Shown: positions 8,333 to 21,278 of the stretch, in pieces
How positions within the stretch are numbered: the first letter of the stretch is position 1
Layout of the letters: each line of letters opens with the position of its first letter
Source: Mesoplasma chauliocola
GTDB lineage: Bacteria > Bacillota_I > Bacilli_A > Mycoplasmatales > Mycoplasmataceae
Length of the DNA: 64,000 nucleotides
Assembly (NCBI RefSeq): GCF_002290085.1
Contig: NZ_CP023173.1
Location: 584,501-648,500 of the forward strand
Direction: 5' to 3'
Position numbers and translations under genes: made by a program
The notes under the pieces: generated by a model
The model's database searches: none
The model's input: the letters and a program-made list of their open reading frames with translations, nothing else
Told to the model about the DNA's origin: nothing

Positions 8333-9805
8333 TTAGCTATTATTAACATAAGTATTTATAAATTCTGGTAATTGTCTTTTCCCCATATAAACAAAATCAG
8401 GACAAAATATAAATTGATCTAATTTCTTTATTTTATTGATTTTATTGATTTCATTTTTGAAAAATCAATTGTACTTTTTAAAAGATTCACAATTGTTAAA
8501 GCAATTATACATTAGATTATAAATTTTGCTTAAGCTTTCTATATTTAACTTGAAATAGCCAAAACCAACTAAATCATTTAAATTATCTTTAAACTCCTCT
8601 TTAGATATTAAGAAATATTTAAGGAAATATTGTTTAAATATTTCATTCTTTTGTTCGAGAGATATATTAGGTTCCCTTTTGTGTAACATCCTTTGATGTT
8701 TTTTGTCTATTTTATAAAAATTTTCTATAAAAGGAGTTGCGTTAAAGCCATATTTATAGGCTTTTAATTTTTTAATATGAAAATGCTCTCTTGAATACAA
8801 TTCTTTCTTATTAGCATCAGAATCTTCTAAAACAGAAACATGTTCAATAATCGTAACTTTAAGATCTTTAGTATCTAATCCATTTGCGTATAAGAAACTA
8901 GCCATCTTATCATATAACGAGTATCTTAAATCATTACTATGTATTCCGTACGTTTTAAAAAAGTCTAAACTTTTTTCTATTTCTGTTTTATGCTCAGAGA
9001 ACCTTTTTGAAATTGGCTTTGATGTTTGTCCTACATAAAAAGGCAAAATTAAAGAATAATTGTTCTTATTAACTAATTTTTCATCAATATAAATTAAGTA
9101 AACTACATTTTTAATTGATAAATCAGCAATTTTCTTTTTACATATTTTTTTAAATTCAATTTTTATGTTATTAAACTCAGTATCTTTATATTTTAATCTA
9201 GTTAAATAGTTACGTTTAATTTCAAACTTTTTACAATATGAATCTAATTTGTAACAACATTCTAAGTATTTTTCCTTAGCACTTTTATATTCTTCAAAAC
9301 TTGTGTAGTGATTAGTTAAAAATGGATTATTATTAATTTCAAGTAAATATTCAAATAAAAATTGCTCTTTTGTAAGTTTTTTAAATTTAATAATATCATA
9401 TTCAAATGAATCGTACTTTTTTTGCTTAGCCCAAGAAAACTTTAAAGAATTTTCATATTTTTTTATATTTGCTTTTATTTTATGAAAAATATCTATCAAT
9501 ACAATACATTCGATTTCATTATATTCTTGATTTAACAAGTTCTTTGTTTTATGGTATTTAAGATCATTTTTATATTTATATGAAATATATTCGATATTTT
9601 TAAATGATTCAATGTCTTTAAATAAGTTTTTAATTGCATCTTGAGTTTCTTTTAATTTTATATTCTCTCTAACTGTCAGCATTATTTTTTTATAACCTAA
9701 AGAGTTAATAAGTTCATCTAAAATATCATTATCCTGATATTCTTTTAAAATATTAGCCAAATTTACGATTTTTTTCTTTTCTAAATTAAATAAAATTTCA
9801 ATCAT
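8333..9805 (-). CDS. GIY-YIG endonuclease-like protein (490 aa)
   Basis: Residues about 230-355 match a GIY-YIG nuclease. VYLIYID and PFYVGQTS supply the two short strands, and an Arg/His helix follows (SKRFSEHK). IIEHV, then LYSREHFHIKKL with the likely metal-binding Glu, and FNATP close the domain. Such enzymes cut DNA in homing, repair or restriction. The first 220 residues are helical and charged, with no match I can name; the C-terminal 130 residues are also unassigned. The nuclease domain is embedded in the middle of a large protein, as in some mobile-element or defence nucleases. The start at 9805 lies next to a poor ribosome site. It borders the conserved housekeeping block beginning with hpt. 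Confidence 0.6.
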
Positions 9806-10041
9806 AAGCTTTTTGTTTTTATACTTTCTTAAAAAATATTATATATTTTAATTTACTAAATAACACTATAGAACCATTATAAAAAATAATAAGCATGAAC
9901 GTGAAATTAAATATTAACAAACTTGTTTTGATAAGTAATTAAGATAAATACAAAAAAAACACTCATGGAGTCTTGAATTTATTTATTATACTAAATTTCA
10001 ATCTTCAAAAATAAAAAAGCAACTAGTGCTTTTTTAACTTA
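9806..10041. other. Gene-free gap before hpt
   Basis: AT-rich spacer. Apart from the hpt terminator at 10013-10036 I see no gene, RNA or repeat in it. Confidence 0.4.
10013..10036 (-). terminator. Terminator of the hpt transcript
   Basis: AAAAGCA CTAGT TGCTTTTTT hairpin with T run, directly after the hpt stop. Confidence 0.75.
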
Positions 10042-10614
10042 TTATCATTTTCAATCAGCTAATTTATCTGTGTCACAAATTGCAACATATGGTAAGTTTC
10101 TTAATTTTTCTTGATAGTCTAATCCAAAACCAATTACAAAGTGTTTTTCAATTGAGAAACAAGTTCAATCAGCATGTATATCAACTTTTCTTTCAGTTGG
10201 TTTATCTAACATAGTTAAAATTTTAACTGATTTAGCACCTTTGTTAAGTAAGTATTTTTTAACATATTCTAAAGTAACACCCGATTCAATAATATCTTCA
10301 ACAATTAAGATATCACGATCTTTGATTGGAGAATTAACATCTAAGTTAATTTTTGGTTCTCCGTTGCTTTTAGTTCCACCAAGATAAGAACTAATAACCA
10401 TGAAGTCCATTTCCATTTCATAATCAAAGTTCATACAAAATGTTTGATAGAAAGGAATACATCCTTTTAATAATCCAATTACTAATAAACTATTGTTAGT
10501 TTCATTTGGAGTTTTTTCATAAAAGGCTTTAATTTCTTGTGCAACCTCTATTGTTCGTTCTTGAATTTGTTTGTCAGTAAATAATATTTCTTTTGCTAAC
10601 GGGTGCTTTTTCAT
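10042..10614 (-). CDS. hpt: Hypoxanthine phosphoribosyltransferase (190 aa)
   Basis: Cytosolic purine salvage enzyme that joins hypoxanthine or guanine to PRPP, giving IMP or GMP. It matters in an organism that usually lacks de novo purine synthesis. The PRPP-binding loop ILIVEDIIESGVTL is at about 100-113, the LVIGLLKG motif at 43-50, and VGYG-like FVIGFGLDYQEK near 160-171. Length is normal for the family. Two UGA-Trp codons occur in the last 40 residues. A strong ribosome site (AGGAG) precedes the ATG at 10614. It is the last gene of a likely PAP2-ruvX-hpt order. Confidence 0.95.
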
Positions 10615-10681
10615 GTTACTCCTTTTTAATTTGCATATAAAAAAATAATACTATATTTGACTTGTTAATCAATAGGTATTA

Positions 10682-11116
10682 TTAATTTAATTTATTAATT
10701 TGTTCTAAATATGTTTCTAAAATTAATTGTGCTGCTAAAGTGTCTTTATTTTCTTTTTGTTTTTTTCTAGTTAATCCAGCTTCAATCATAATTGATTTAG
10801 CCATTTTAGTAGTTCTTCTTTCATCAATGCGAATGATTTGATCAGTTGAAATTTCAGGGTTGTAAACTAAAAAGCCTTCAATAAAATAATCTACCATTTC
10901 AGCTCGTTCACCAATAGATCCATCCATGTTCTTTGGATAACCAAATACAAAGGTTGTAAAGTTTTTATCTTTAATAAATTCAGTTAATGTTTCAACTCCA
11001 GCTTCAAAATCTCATTCTTCAAATCTTAAATTAATTTCTTTTCTAGCAACACTTCCTGTTGAAGAAGCTAAACCAATTGTTTTACTTCCAACATCTAAAC
11101 CTAAAATATTACTCAT
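10682..11116 (-). CDS. ruvX: Holliday junction resolvase-like RuvX/YqgF (144 aa)
   Basis: RNase H-fold protein implicated in 16S rRNA 5'-end maturation and, in some reports, junction resolution. Motifs are [13 protein letters not shown] at 5-17, [11 protein letters not shown] near 57, DERRTT near 99 and [13 protein letters not shown] near the end. Its size is normal. The ATG at 11116 lies inside the last codons of the upstream PAP2 gene (an 8-base overlap), and the GGAGG ribosome site is within that gene, so the two are translationally coupled. Confidence 0.93.
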
Positions 11117-12005
11117 TGTTACCTCCAAATTTTTTGCTTATTACTTTAACTAAATAGTTTTCAAAAAATAAGAATCAACTATACGCCATAATGCATGCAA
11201 ATGTAATATCAGTTAAGAAATGTTTTGCTAATACCATTCTTGAAGTTCCAACTAAAATTGCAGAAATGAAAGAAATTAAAATAATTCCGTAATAATATAG
11301 TGAATCTTTCTTAAATAATAAAGCCAAACCTAAAATAGTAATCGCACTTGTTGTATGACCTGAAGGGAAAGATTTGTTTTTACCAAATCCATTTGCATAA
11401 GTTATATTTCATCATTCACGATATTCAAGTTCTCCACTAATTACAGAATTAATTGGTCTTGGTCTGGAAAAAACATTTTTTAAAATTTCTGTTGTTAATG
11501 ATATTGTGATTACAAATCCAATTACTAAACAAACTTTGAAAATAAAATTCTTTTGTTCTGTAAATTTAGGATTCATTTTATAAAAAACAATAGTCAAAAT
11601 AAATATTGAATAAAAAATAATAGTATTAACAATATCAATGCTCAACTCATAAGGTTTACTGTTTTTTCTGATTAATGGAGAAAATATATACATTATTGTT
11701 CCTGCATAAATTAATGTAAAGTAAACTATTTTAAAGATGTTTAGTTGTACATCTCATTCTTTTCTTTTATCGCTTAAAAAAACAAAAATTCCAATAATAC
11801 AAAAGTTTATTGGAATTAAGAATGTTAATTGCCCAAATTTATCAAAAGCGTATCCATATCATGAGTTTTCTTTGTAAATATTTTGTGCAATTTGTGCATC
11901 TAAGAATGTTCCTAATAAAAAAACAATAATCAAAAGAGCAAAAATTGTTGCTGTTACATATAAATAGGGAGTTTTTAGTATTTTCTTATCTAGTTTTAGT
12001 TTCAT
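11109..12005 (-). CDS. PAP2-family membrane phosphatase (298 aa)
   Basis: Integral membrane protein with about six hydrophobic segments. The PAP2 signature is complete: KNVFSRPRP, PSGHTTSA and SRMVLAKHFLTD, carrying the phosphatase His residues. Such proteins dephosphorylate phosphatidate, phosphatidylglycerophosphate or undecaprenyl-type pyrophosphates at the membrane. In a wall-less mollicute a role in phospholipid synthesis or recycling is the likelier one. An in-frame WW pair is encoded as TGATGA. It overlaps ruvX by 8 bases. Substrate is not decided by sequence. Confidence 0.88.
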
Positions 12006-12040
12006 ATTATTTATTATACTTAATTCTTACTTTAAATAAT

Positions 12041-12065
12041 AAAAAAACCAAGCAAAGCTTGGTTT
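12041..12065 (-). terminator. eno terminator
   Basis: AAACCAAGC / GCTTGGTTT hairpin followed by T run on the minus strand, just after the eno stop. Confidence 0.85.
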
Positions 12066-12086
12066 AAGTAATTATTTTATTTTGAA

Positions 12087-13448
<1,362 letters not shown>

Positions 13449-13491
13449 ATAATTTCCTCTCTTTTATATAAATTGTGTACTTAACTCCTAT

Positions 13492-13497
13492 ATTATA
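13492..13497 (-). promoter_or_regulatory. eno -10 box (TATAAT)
   Basis: Perfect TATAAT on the minus strand 44 bases before the eno ATG; the -35 region (TTTAAT) is poor. The eno ribosome site is AGAGAGGAAA. Confidence 0.6.
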
Positions 13498-13577
13498 TTC
13501 TCTTTTTTAAAAAAATTAAATAGAAATTATTGGTGAAAATATGATATTATTTAAAAGTTATATAAAAGGAGAATAAA

Positions 13578-15416
13578 ATGTCAAATCAAAAAATTATTAA
13601 CATTGCGGTTATCGCTCACGTTGATGCTGGAAAATCAACATTAGTTGATGCACTTTTAAAACAAGGTGGAGCATTTAGAGATAACCAAGAAGTTGTAGAA
13701 CAAATCATGGATTCAAACGATCAAGAAAGAGAACGTGGGATTACCATCTATTCAAAAAACTGTGCTATTGAGTACAAAGGAACAAAAATAAATATTGTTG
13801 ATACTCCAGGCCATGCCGATTTTTCAAGTGAAGTTGAACGTATTATGAAAACTGTAGATACTGTTATTTTACTTGTTGATTCAAGTGAAGGACCAATGCC
13901 TCAAACACGTTTTGTTTTATCTAAAGCATTGGAATTAGGTTTAAATCCAATCTTAATGATTAATAAAATTGATAAAAAAGATCAAAGAGCAGAAGAAGTT
14001 GTAGAAGAAGTATTAGAGTTATTTATGGAATTAGATGCTACTGATGAACAATTAGACTTTACAACATTATATGGAATTGCTCGTGAAGGTATTGCTCAAT
14101 TAAATTTAAACGATCAAGGAGTTGATCTTTCACCAATGTTTGATACTATTATTGAACAAGTTGGAACATACCCAATTGAACTAGCTGAAAAACCATTAAA
14201 AATGCAAGTTAGTTCATTAGCTTATGATTCATTTATTGGAAGATTAGGAATCGGAAGAATCTTTGAGGGTAAAATTGCTGAAGGTCAAACAGTTAGTGTT
14301 GTTAAAAATGATGGTGAAGTTAAACAAGCTAAAATTTCTAAATTAACAGTTTACCAAGGATTAAACAAAGTTGCTGTTAAAGAAGCCTTTGCTGGAGATA
14401 TTATTACATTTGCTGGTATTGAACATATTTCAATCGGAGATACAATTAATGAATTAAATAATATTAATCCAATGGAACCAATCACAATTGAAGAACCTAC
14501 AATGAGTATGAATTTCTTAGTTAATACTTCTCCTTTTGCTGGTAAAGTTGGTAAATTTGTTACTTCAAGAAATATTAAAGAACGTTTAGAAAAAGAATTA
14601 GAAGTAAACGTTGGTTTAAAAGTTGAGCCATTAGATAACCCAACTATTGAAGGATTCAAAGTTTTAGGACGTGGAGAACTTCACTTATCTGTTTTAATTG
14701 AACAAATGAGAAGAGAAGGTTTTGAATTAGCTATTTCTAAACCTGAAGTAATTTTCAGAAAAGGTGATAATGGAACATTATTAGAACCTATGGAAAGAGT
14801 TATCCTAAACATTCCTACTGAATATTCAGGAACTGTTATTAATAAATTAAACCAACGTAAAGGTTTAATGACAGATATGGATTCTGATGGAGTTAGAGAT
14901 AAAATCGTTTACAACATTCCATTAAGAGCTTTAATTGGATTTAGAAGTGAATTTACTAATGATACTCATGGTGAAGGAATCATGGTTAGAAGTTCAAATG
15001 GTTTTGAACCATACAAAGGCGAAATTGAATCACGCAAAAATGGTGTTCTTATTTCAATGGCAGCTGGTAAAACATTACCTTATGCTTTAAATAACTTAGA
15101 AGAACGTGGAATTCTATTTGTAGGACCTCAAGTTGAAGTTTATGATGGAATGATCGTTGGACAACACTCAAGAGATAACGACTTAGAAGTTAACCCAACA
15201 ACTGGTAAAAAATTAACTAACACTCGTGCTAGTGGCAGTGATGATTCAGTTAAACTAACTCCACCAAAAGTTATGACTTTAGAAGAAGCATTAGAATACA
15301 TCGAATGAGATGAATTAGTTGAAGTAACTCCAGATGATATTCGTCTAAGAAAAAGATGATTAACAAATACTGAAAGACGTCAACACAGAAACGATAATAA
15401 AAAAGTTTTTGATTAA
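13578..15416 (+). CDS. typA: GTP-binding protein TypA/BipA (612 aa)
   Basis: Translational GTPase that binds the ribosome and helps 50S assembly and stress adaptation. G-domain motifs: AHVDAGKST (G1), GITI (switch I), DTPGHADF (G3) and NKID (G4), followed by EF-G-like domains and the BipA C-terminal part (ALIGFRSEFTNDTHGEG). Length is normal. UGA codons lie only in the last 40 residues (EWDELVE, KRWLTN), so a standard-code reading would stop 36 residues early. A strong AAGGAG site precedes the ATG. It is a single-gene transcript divergent from eno. Confidence 0.97.
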
Positions 15417-15421
15417 AAATA

Positions 15422-15450
15422 AAATGAATTCTTAATTGAGTTCATTTTTT
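15422..15450 (+). terminator. typA terminator
   Basis: AATGAATTC / GAGTTCATT hairpin with a T run, directly after the typA stop. Confidence 0.8.
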
Positions 15451-15614
15451 ATTTTAATTTTCTAGTTACTACAACCTTTTTTGAAAATATTATATTTTGC
15501 ATTAATTTTAGTTTTCTTTAAATGTATTATCCTTTAGATTTTGCCTGCAAAATTTCTTTTAAAACAAAAAAGCCTATTCTAAATTAGCGAAAAAATGTAT
15601 TTTTTGGTAAATTT

Positions 15615-15640
15615 AAAAAAATAACGCACAAGCGTTATTT
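15615..15640 (-). terminator. Terminator of the lepA-15639 transcript
   Basis: AATAACGC ACAA GCGTTATT hairpin followed by T run on the minus strand. Confidence 0.85.
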
Positions 15641-16451
15641 AAAATTCTTCTTCATTAATTGCTTTGAAAGTGTTAATTTCTTGATATCTATCCATTATAT
15701 TTGCACGATATAAATTTTCAGGTAATTTTTTTGTTTCAACATATTGATACTCAAGGTGTTCTTTTAATAAGATTAATCTATCAAAAATAATTTCATATTT
15801 AATTAATATGCAAATAAACTTATTTGCGCTCTCAATCATTTGATCTGGTAAATCTATTTCTAAATCATCAAATCCGTCAATAGTATTAGTTAGAAATTCC
15901 AATATTTGATAAGCCACATCAAGTTTATCTTCTTTTTTTGTGTAACTTTCGATTCTTTCAACTAATTTAAGTAAATCTTTTCAACAATATTTAAATTCAT
16001 CAGGAATTATAAAATTTTTAACCATATTGATTAGTTCTTCATAATACTTTTCTGTTAGTTGTACAAATGTTTTATTAATTGACACATCAATTCCGTTTTC
16101 ATCAATTGCATTAAATGATTCTTCGCTAATTAAATTAAATTTTTCAACATATTCTTTAACAACAGTATATAAACCAACCATTCTCAAATGGAAAACTCCA
16201 CTAATAAATTCTTTTATGTACTTATCTGTTTTGCAAACATCTTCGTTTTCAAAAAAACCTGGCAGTTCATCTAATGATAGTTCTTCTTCATTATCTGATA
16301 AAAAAGTGTCATAGTTCATATACTCAAATCAAACATCTTTTAAATTTGATACTTCTTCATATATAACATTATTTTCTGAAGTATTTGATTGGATGTATCA
16401 ATCATCGTTAATGAATTGCATCAATCATTTTTCATATTTGAATTCTTTCAT
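15639..16451 (-). CDS. Hypothetical acidic protein (270 aa)
   Basis: Family not recognised. The protein is soluble and acidic; residues 50-75 are very Asp/Glu-rich (SDNEEELSLDELPGFFENED), and the rest is predicted mostly helical. Four UGA-Trp codons occur in the first 45 residues. It starts 17 bases after the lepA stop, with GGGAG upstream of the ATG, so it is probably cotranscribed with lepA. Its terminator hairpin overlaps the stop codon. Confidence 0.75.
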
Positions 16452-16468
16452 ATTATGAACTCCCTTTT

Positions 16469-18271
16469 CTAGTCATCAAGTTTTAATACTGCAATAAATG
16501 CTTCTTGTGGTACTTCAACACTACCAATTTCTTTCATTTTCTTTTTACCTTCTTTTTGTTTATTTAGAAGTTTTTTACGTCTTGACTTATCAGCGGCATG
16601 TAGCTTTCAAGTAACATCTTTACGATAAGCTTTAATTGTTTCACGAGCTAAAACTTTATTACCGATTGTTGCTTGAACAGGCACTTCAAAGTTTTGGCGC
16701 GGAATTAGTTCTTTAAGTTTTTTAGTTAAAGCAGCTCCTCTTTGATAAGCAAAGTGTTTATTAACAATCATTGAGAATGCATCAACCATATCACCATTTA
16801 ATAAAATATCCATTTTTACTAATTGTGATTCTTGATATCCAATCATATCGTATTCAAATGATGCATAACCTTTTGAAATTGATTTTAATTTATTAAAGAA
16901 ATCAAAAATTATTTCAGCTAAAGGCATATCATAAACTAACATCATACGATTATCATCAACTACTTGTAAATCTTTATATGTCCCTAATTTGTTTTGGCAT
17001 AAACTCATTAAGTCTCCAACTGATTCTTTAGGTGTCATAATTTTTACATTTACAAACGGTTCTTCTATAAACTTAATCTTTTGAGGATCAGGTAATTTAG
17101 CAGGGTTATCAATTTCAATCATTGTTCCATCTGTTAAATGAACACGATAAATTACTGATGGTGCAGTTGCAATTAGATTTAAATTATATTCTCTCTCTAA
17201 TCTTTCTTGAACTACTTCCATGTGTAACAATCCTAAGAATCCAACTCTAAATCCAAATCCTAATGCTTGAGATGTTTCTGGCTCATATACTAGTGATGAA
17301 TCTGACAATTCCATTTTTTCTAAAGCCTCTTTAAAATCTTGGTATTGGTTTGTATCAACTGGATAAATTCCACAATAAACCATTGGCTTAAGTTTTTTAT
17401 AACCTTCCAATGCATGAAGTGCTGGATTAGAAACAGTAGTGATAGTATCTCCAACATTAATATCTTTAATTGTTTTAATAGAAGCAGCAACTCACCCTAC
17501 TTCTCCTGCACTTAATTCTTGTCTTTTAATAATTTTAGGATTTTTAACACCTAATTCAGTTACTTCATAACTGATTCCATTCGCCATTAGTTTAATACGG
17601 TCACCAACTTTAATTGAACCTTCTCTTACTCTAATTGACATAACTACTCCAAGATATTTATCATAGTAGCTATCAAAAATTAATGCTCTCAAAGGTTTTG
17701 CATCATCTGCATCATAAGGAGGCGGTATTTTATTAACAATTGCTTCTAAAACATCTTCTACATTCAATCCTGTCTTAGCACTAATTAAAGGAGCTTCGCT
17801 ACAATCAATTCCTATTGTATTTTCAATCTCTTCCTTAACTCTTTCAGGGTCTGCACTTGGTAAATCAACTTTATTAATAACAGGGATAATTTCAAGATTA
17901 TTTTCAATTGCTAAATATACGTTTGCTAGTGTTTGTGCTTCAATTCCTTGTGTTGCATCAACAACTAAAATGGCTCCTTCACAAGCTGCTAAACTTCTTG
18001 ATACTTCATATGTAAAGTCAACATGCCCTGGAGTATCAATTAAATGGAAAGTATATTCTTCTCCATCTTTAGCTTTGTAGTTTAATTGAACAGAATTTAA
18101 TTTAATTGTAATTCCGCGTTCTCTTTCAATATCCATTGAATCTAGTAATTGCTCTTGCATCTCGCGTTTTGCTACAGTATTAGTTAACTCCAAAATACGG
18201 TCAGCTAATGTAGACTTACCGTGATCAATATGTGCAATAATGCTAAAATTTCTAATTTTTGATTTATCCAT
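16469..18271 (-). CDS. lepA: Elongation factor 4, LepA (600 aa)
   Basis: Ribosome-associated GTPase that influences initiation and back-translocation. Motifs: AHIDHGKST (G1, 13-21), [12 protein letters not shown] (G3) and NKVD (G4); the LepA-specific C-terminal domain ends in [20 protein letters not shown]. Length matches the family. It is interrupted by only two UGA-Trp codons. It likely heads a unit with the 15639-16451 gene; the putative hydrolase 18289-19218 lies 17 bases upstream. Confidence 0.97.
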
Positions 18272-18288
18272 GTCTTTTCTTTCTATTA

Positions 18289-19218
18289 TTAATAATTTTC
18301 TTTAAATTTGTCTATAAAAGTTAAAATGTCATTTATCACAGGTTCGTTAACAATTTCATGTAATAATTTATTTTTTAAATTTTGATATATTTTAAAATCT
18401 GTATCAATCCCTAGTTTTGTAAATCTGTAAAACAACTTCTGTGAATCTTTGCCTAATTTTGTATAGTTATCTAAACCACCACTTTGAATTAAGAGCGGTA
18501 ACTCTTTTGAAATAAATTCATTGTTTTGGGGTTTTGTTATAAATCTATTTCCATAAGCAATGTCTTTAAAAGCACTGAAACTAAAATTTAAATAACATAA
18601 GGGGTCATTATTAAATTCTTCAACATATTTTATATCGTTTGATAATCATTGATTTTCAATCTTTAACATTTCATTATGTCTTTTGTTGAATCTTTTATTT
18701 CTTATCTTATTTAACATCTTTGCATCAGCCTTTGGATTAAATAAAATCTGATTAATATTCATATATTTTAAAAATAAATTTGAAATATGATAATTGTAAT
18801 CCCGTGTATTAATTAAAATCATACCAGCAATCTCTTCTGAATATTTAATTGCAAAAGCTCTTGCCAAATTTCCACCTAATCCTTGTCCAAGCATAAATAT
18901 TGGCAAGTCTGGATGATATCTTTTAATTCAAGTGTTGATATTTTTTACATCCTCTACCATTTTATTTCAACCTTGTTTTTTGTCAAAGTAAATATTTTGG
19001 GTTTCACTATCTATTCTACTTTCACCAAGACTTCTCAAATCTGTTCCAACAACTAAAATGCTTTTTTCACACATCAGTTTTGCAAAGTTATTATACATTG
19101 ACATATGTTCATCAAAACTTGGAATTATTTGAATAACTGCAACGGGTTTTTTAGTAGATTTTCATTCAAAATTAATTAATTCTTTACCATCAATCATTTG
19201 TAATTGAAATTTTCTCAT
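18289..19218 (-). CDS. Alpha/beta hydrolase-fold protein lacking the Ser nucleophile (309 aa)
   Basis: Resembles the monoacylglycerol lipase / lysophospholipase group (hydrolase_4). The opening strands, the LRSLGES turn and the nucleophile elbow are present, but the elbow reads GQGLGG instead of GxSxGG: the Ser position is a Gly (codon GGA). A late His (LHEIVNEP) and an Asp (GGLDNY) that could complete a triad are present. It may be inactive as a classical esterase or use another mechanism. A second, intact hydrolase lies at 26269-27408. The ribosome site AAGGAGG is inside the end of the RNase H gene, which points to coupling. Confidence 0.75.
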
Positions 19219-19223
19219 TTTAT

Positions 19224-19835
19224 TTAAACCTCCTTAGCGTATTCTTCAAATGTTGCTTTAGCTGCTAGTTGATCAGCCAAATCATTATAATAGTCATTAC
19301 TGTGTCCTTTAACTCAAATAAACTCAATTTCTACTTTTGTTTTTATTTGATCAACAAATTTAATATATTCATTTCCTTCTTCAGATTTAGCTTTTCACTC
19401 ATGATTTGCTCATTTAGCTATACCTTCATAATCATGATATAAATATAACTTTGGAATGTTATTAGCATAAGCAAATAACATTACTCTTTTTGCACCTTGC
19501 AATTCACCACTAACATTTCACATTGATTTTAATTCATCATCGCGATATCTTTTTGAAAAATGATATTCTTTATTTTTTCACATTACAACAGCACCATAAG
19601 AGTATGTATTATTTTCCTTAATAAAACTTCCATCACTATATGCAACTGCCACATTATCATCAGAAATTATTTTTTTAGTTTTTGAAGCATCACCTGTTAT
19701 AAAAACTTCAGCATCTTTTTTATTTGAAAATGATTTATAAACAGCTCCTGTAAAACCTTCAACTTGTTGTTTACAGTCATCTCAATTTTCATAAATACCT
19801 ATTTTTCTACCTTTTTTAACAGCATAATATTTCAT
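19224..19835 (-). CDS. rnhA: Ribonuclease HI with N-terminal RNA-binding domain (203 aa)
   Basis: Cleaves the RNA strand of RNA-DNA hybrids. Residues 2-45 (KYYAVKKGRKIGIYENWDDC...) form the caulimovirus-VI-like hybrid-binding domain. The catalytic domain follows with AYSDGS (Asp), SGELQGAKR (Glu), YHDYEGIAKW (Asp) and HSNDYYNDLAD (last Asp). All four acidic residues are present, so it should be active. It contains several UGA-Trp. Its last codons carry the ribosome site of the downstream hydrolase gene. Confidence 0.92.
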
Positions 19836-19853
19836 AAAATAACTCCTTTCTAA

Positions 19854-21275
19854 TTAATAAGCTCTAGCAAAATAAACTTTTAATTTTGTTTCTTTATTAC
19901 AGTTAAAACAATTTTCAATTTTATTGTCTTGTTCAAACGGAATACAACGAGAATTTGTTGATGTTTCCTTTTTAACTTTTTCTTCACATTCAACTTCACC
20001 ACAGAATGGAACTAAAACAAATCCTTGATTACTTTCTAATACTTTTTTGTATTCTTCAATTGTTTTTGCTTTTGAAGTTCTATTTTCACGATTTTTTAAT
20101 GCATTAGCATATAAATTAGCATCATATTCTTTTATCATTTGATCAATTGCTTGCTCTATTTCACGTACATTAACTTGAATTTTTTCTCTTGTATCTCTTC
20201 TTGAGATAGTTACTTGATCATTTTCTAAATCTCTTGGTCCTATTTCTATTCTTAGTGGTATACCTTTAATTTCTGCTTCACTAATTTTGAACCCAAATGA
20301 TTTATCAGTTTTATCAGTATCAACACGATATTTATTGCTTAATAAATTTTTAATATCATTTGAAACTTTTAATACTTCTTCAGTTTCTTTAATTTGAATT
20401 ATTCTAATCTGAACTGGTGATATACTTGAAGGTAAAACCAAACCATTATCATCTGAGTGAGTCATAATAATAGCTCCAATTAATCTTGTTGAAACTCCTC
20501 AACTTGTTGAATAGGCATGTTCAAGTTTTCCTTCCTTATTTTGAAATTTAATTTCATAAGGTTTTGAGAAATTATCAGCAAAGTAATGTGATGTTCCACA
20601 TTGCAATGCTTGCCCATCATGCATTAATGATTCAATTGTATAAGTTGAATCAGCACCAGCAAATTTTTCTCTTTCAGTTTTTTTACCTGAAATAACTGGT
20701 AGCAATAAAAGATTGTTAGCAAACTCAGTATAAATATCTAAAATTTTTAAAGTTAAATCTGACGCTTCTTTTCTGTCAGAATGAACAGTATGCCCTTCTT
20801 GTCATAAAAATTCACTAGTTCTTAAAAAGGGTCTAGTTGTCTTTTCTCAACGCATAACATTTGTTCATTGGTTATAAATTAATGGTAAATCGCGATAAGA
20901 CTTTACTTCATTTTTAAAGTAGTTAGCCATTAATACTTCACTAGTAGGTCTAATAAATAATGGTTCTGGTAGTTCGGTATCTCCAACTCTTGTTACAGTT
21001 GCTATTTCTGGTGAAAATCCTTCTATGTGATCTTTTTCTTTTTGAAATAGTGATTGAGGGATTAATAATGGGAAATAAACATTTTCTACTCCGATTTCTT
21101 TAAACTTACCATCTAAATATTTTTGTATTAGTTCTCAAATTGCATAACCATAAGGTCTGAAAATAATTGTTCCTTTAACTGGGCCATAACTTGCTAATTT
21201 AGCATTTATAACTGTATCTGTATATCATTGTGAAAAATCGACATCTCTTGGTGTTATTTTATCAAGTTGTTTCAT
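19854..21275 (-). CDS. proS: Prolyl-tRNA synthetase (473 aa, short archaeal/eukaryal-like type)
   Basis: Charges tRNA-Pro with proline. It has the class II motifs (FRPYGYAIWE, FLRTSEFLWQEGHT, GLVLPSSISP). The editing INS domain of the long bacterial form is absent. The C-terminal zinc-like domain shows Cys at FCGEVEC, SRC and NCFNCN, and the chain ends in FARAY, as in the archaeal-type enzymes shared by mycoplasmas. The ATG at 21275 is preceded by an AGGAG site inside the end of the upstream gene. Confidence 0.96.
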
Positions 21276-21278
21276 TGT

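Noticed and set aside
9890..9945. Tiny plus-strand ORF (15 codons) in the gap before hpt
   Set aside because: No ribosome site, no promoter and very short.
14351..14659. Minus-strand ORF inside typA
   Set aside because: Antisense shadow of a conserved GTPase; no ribosome site or family match.
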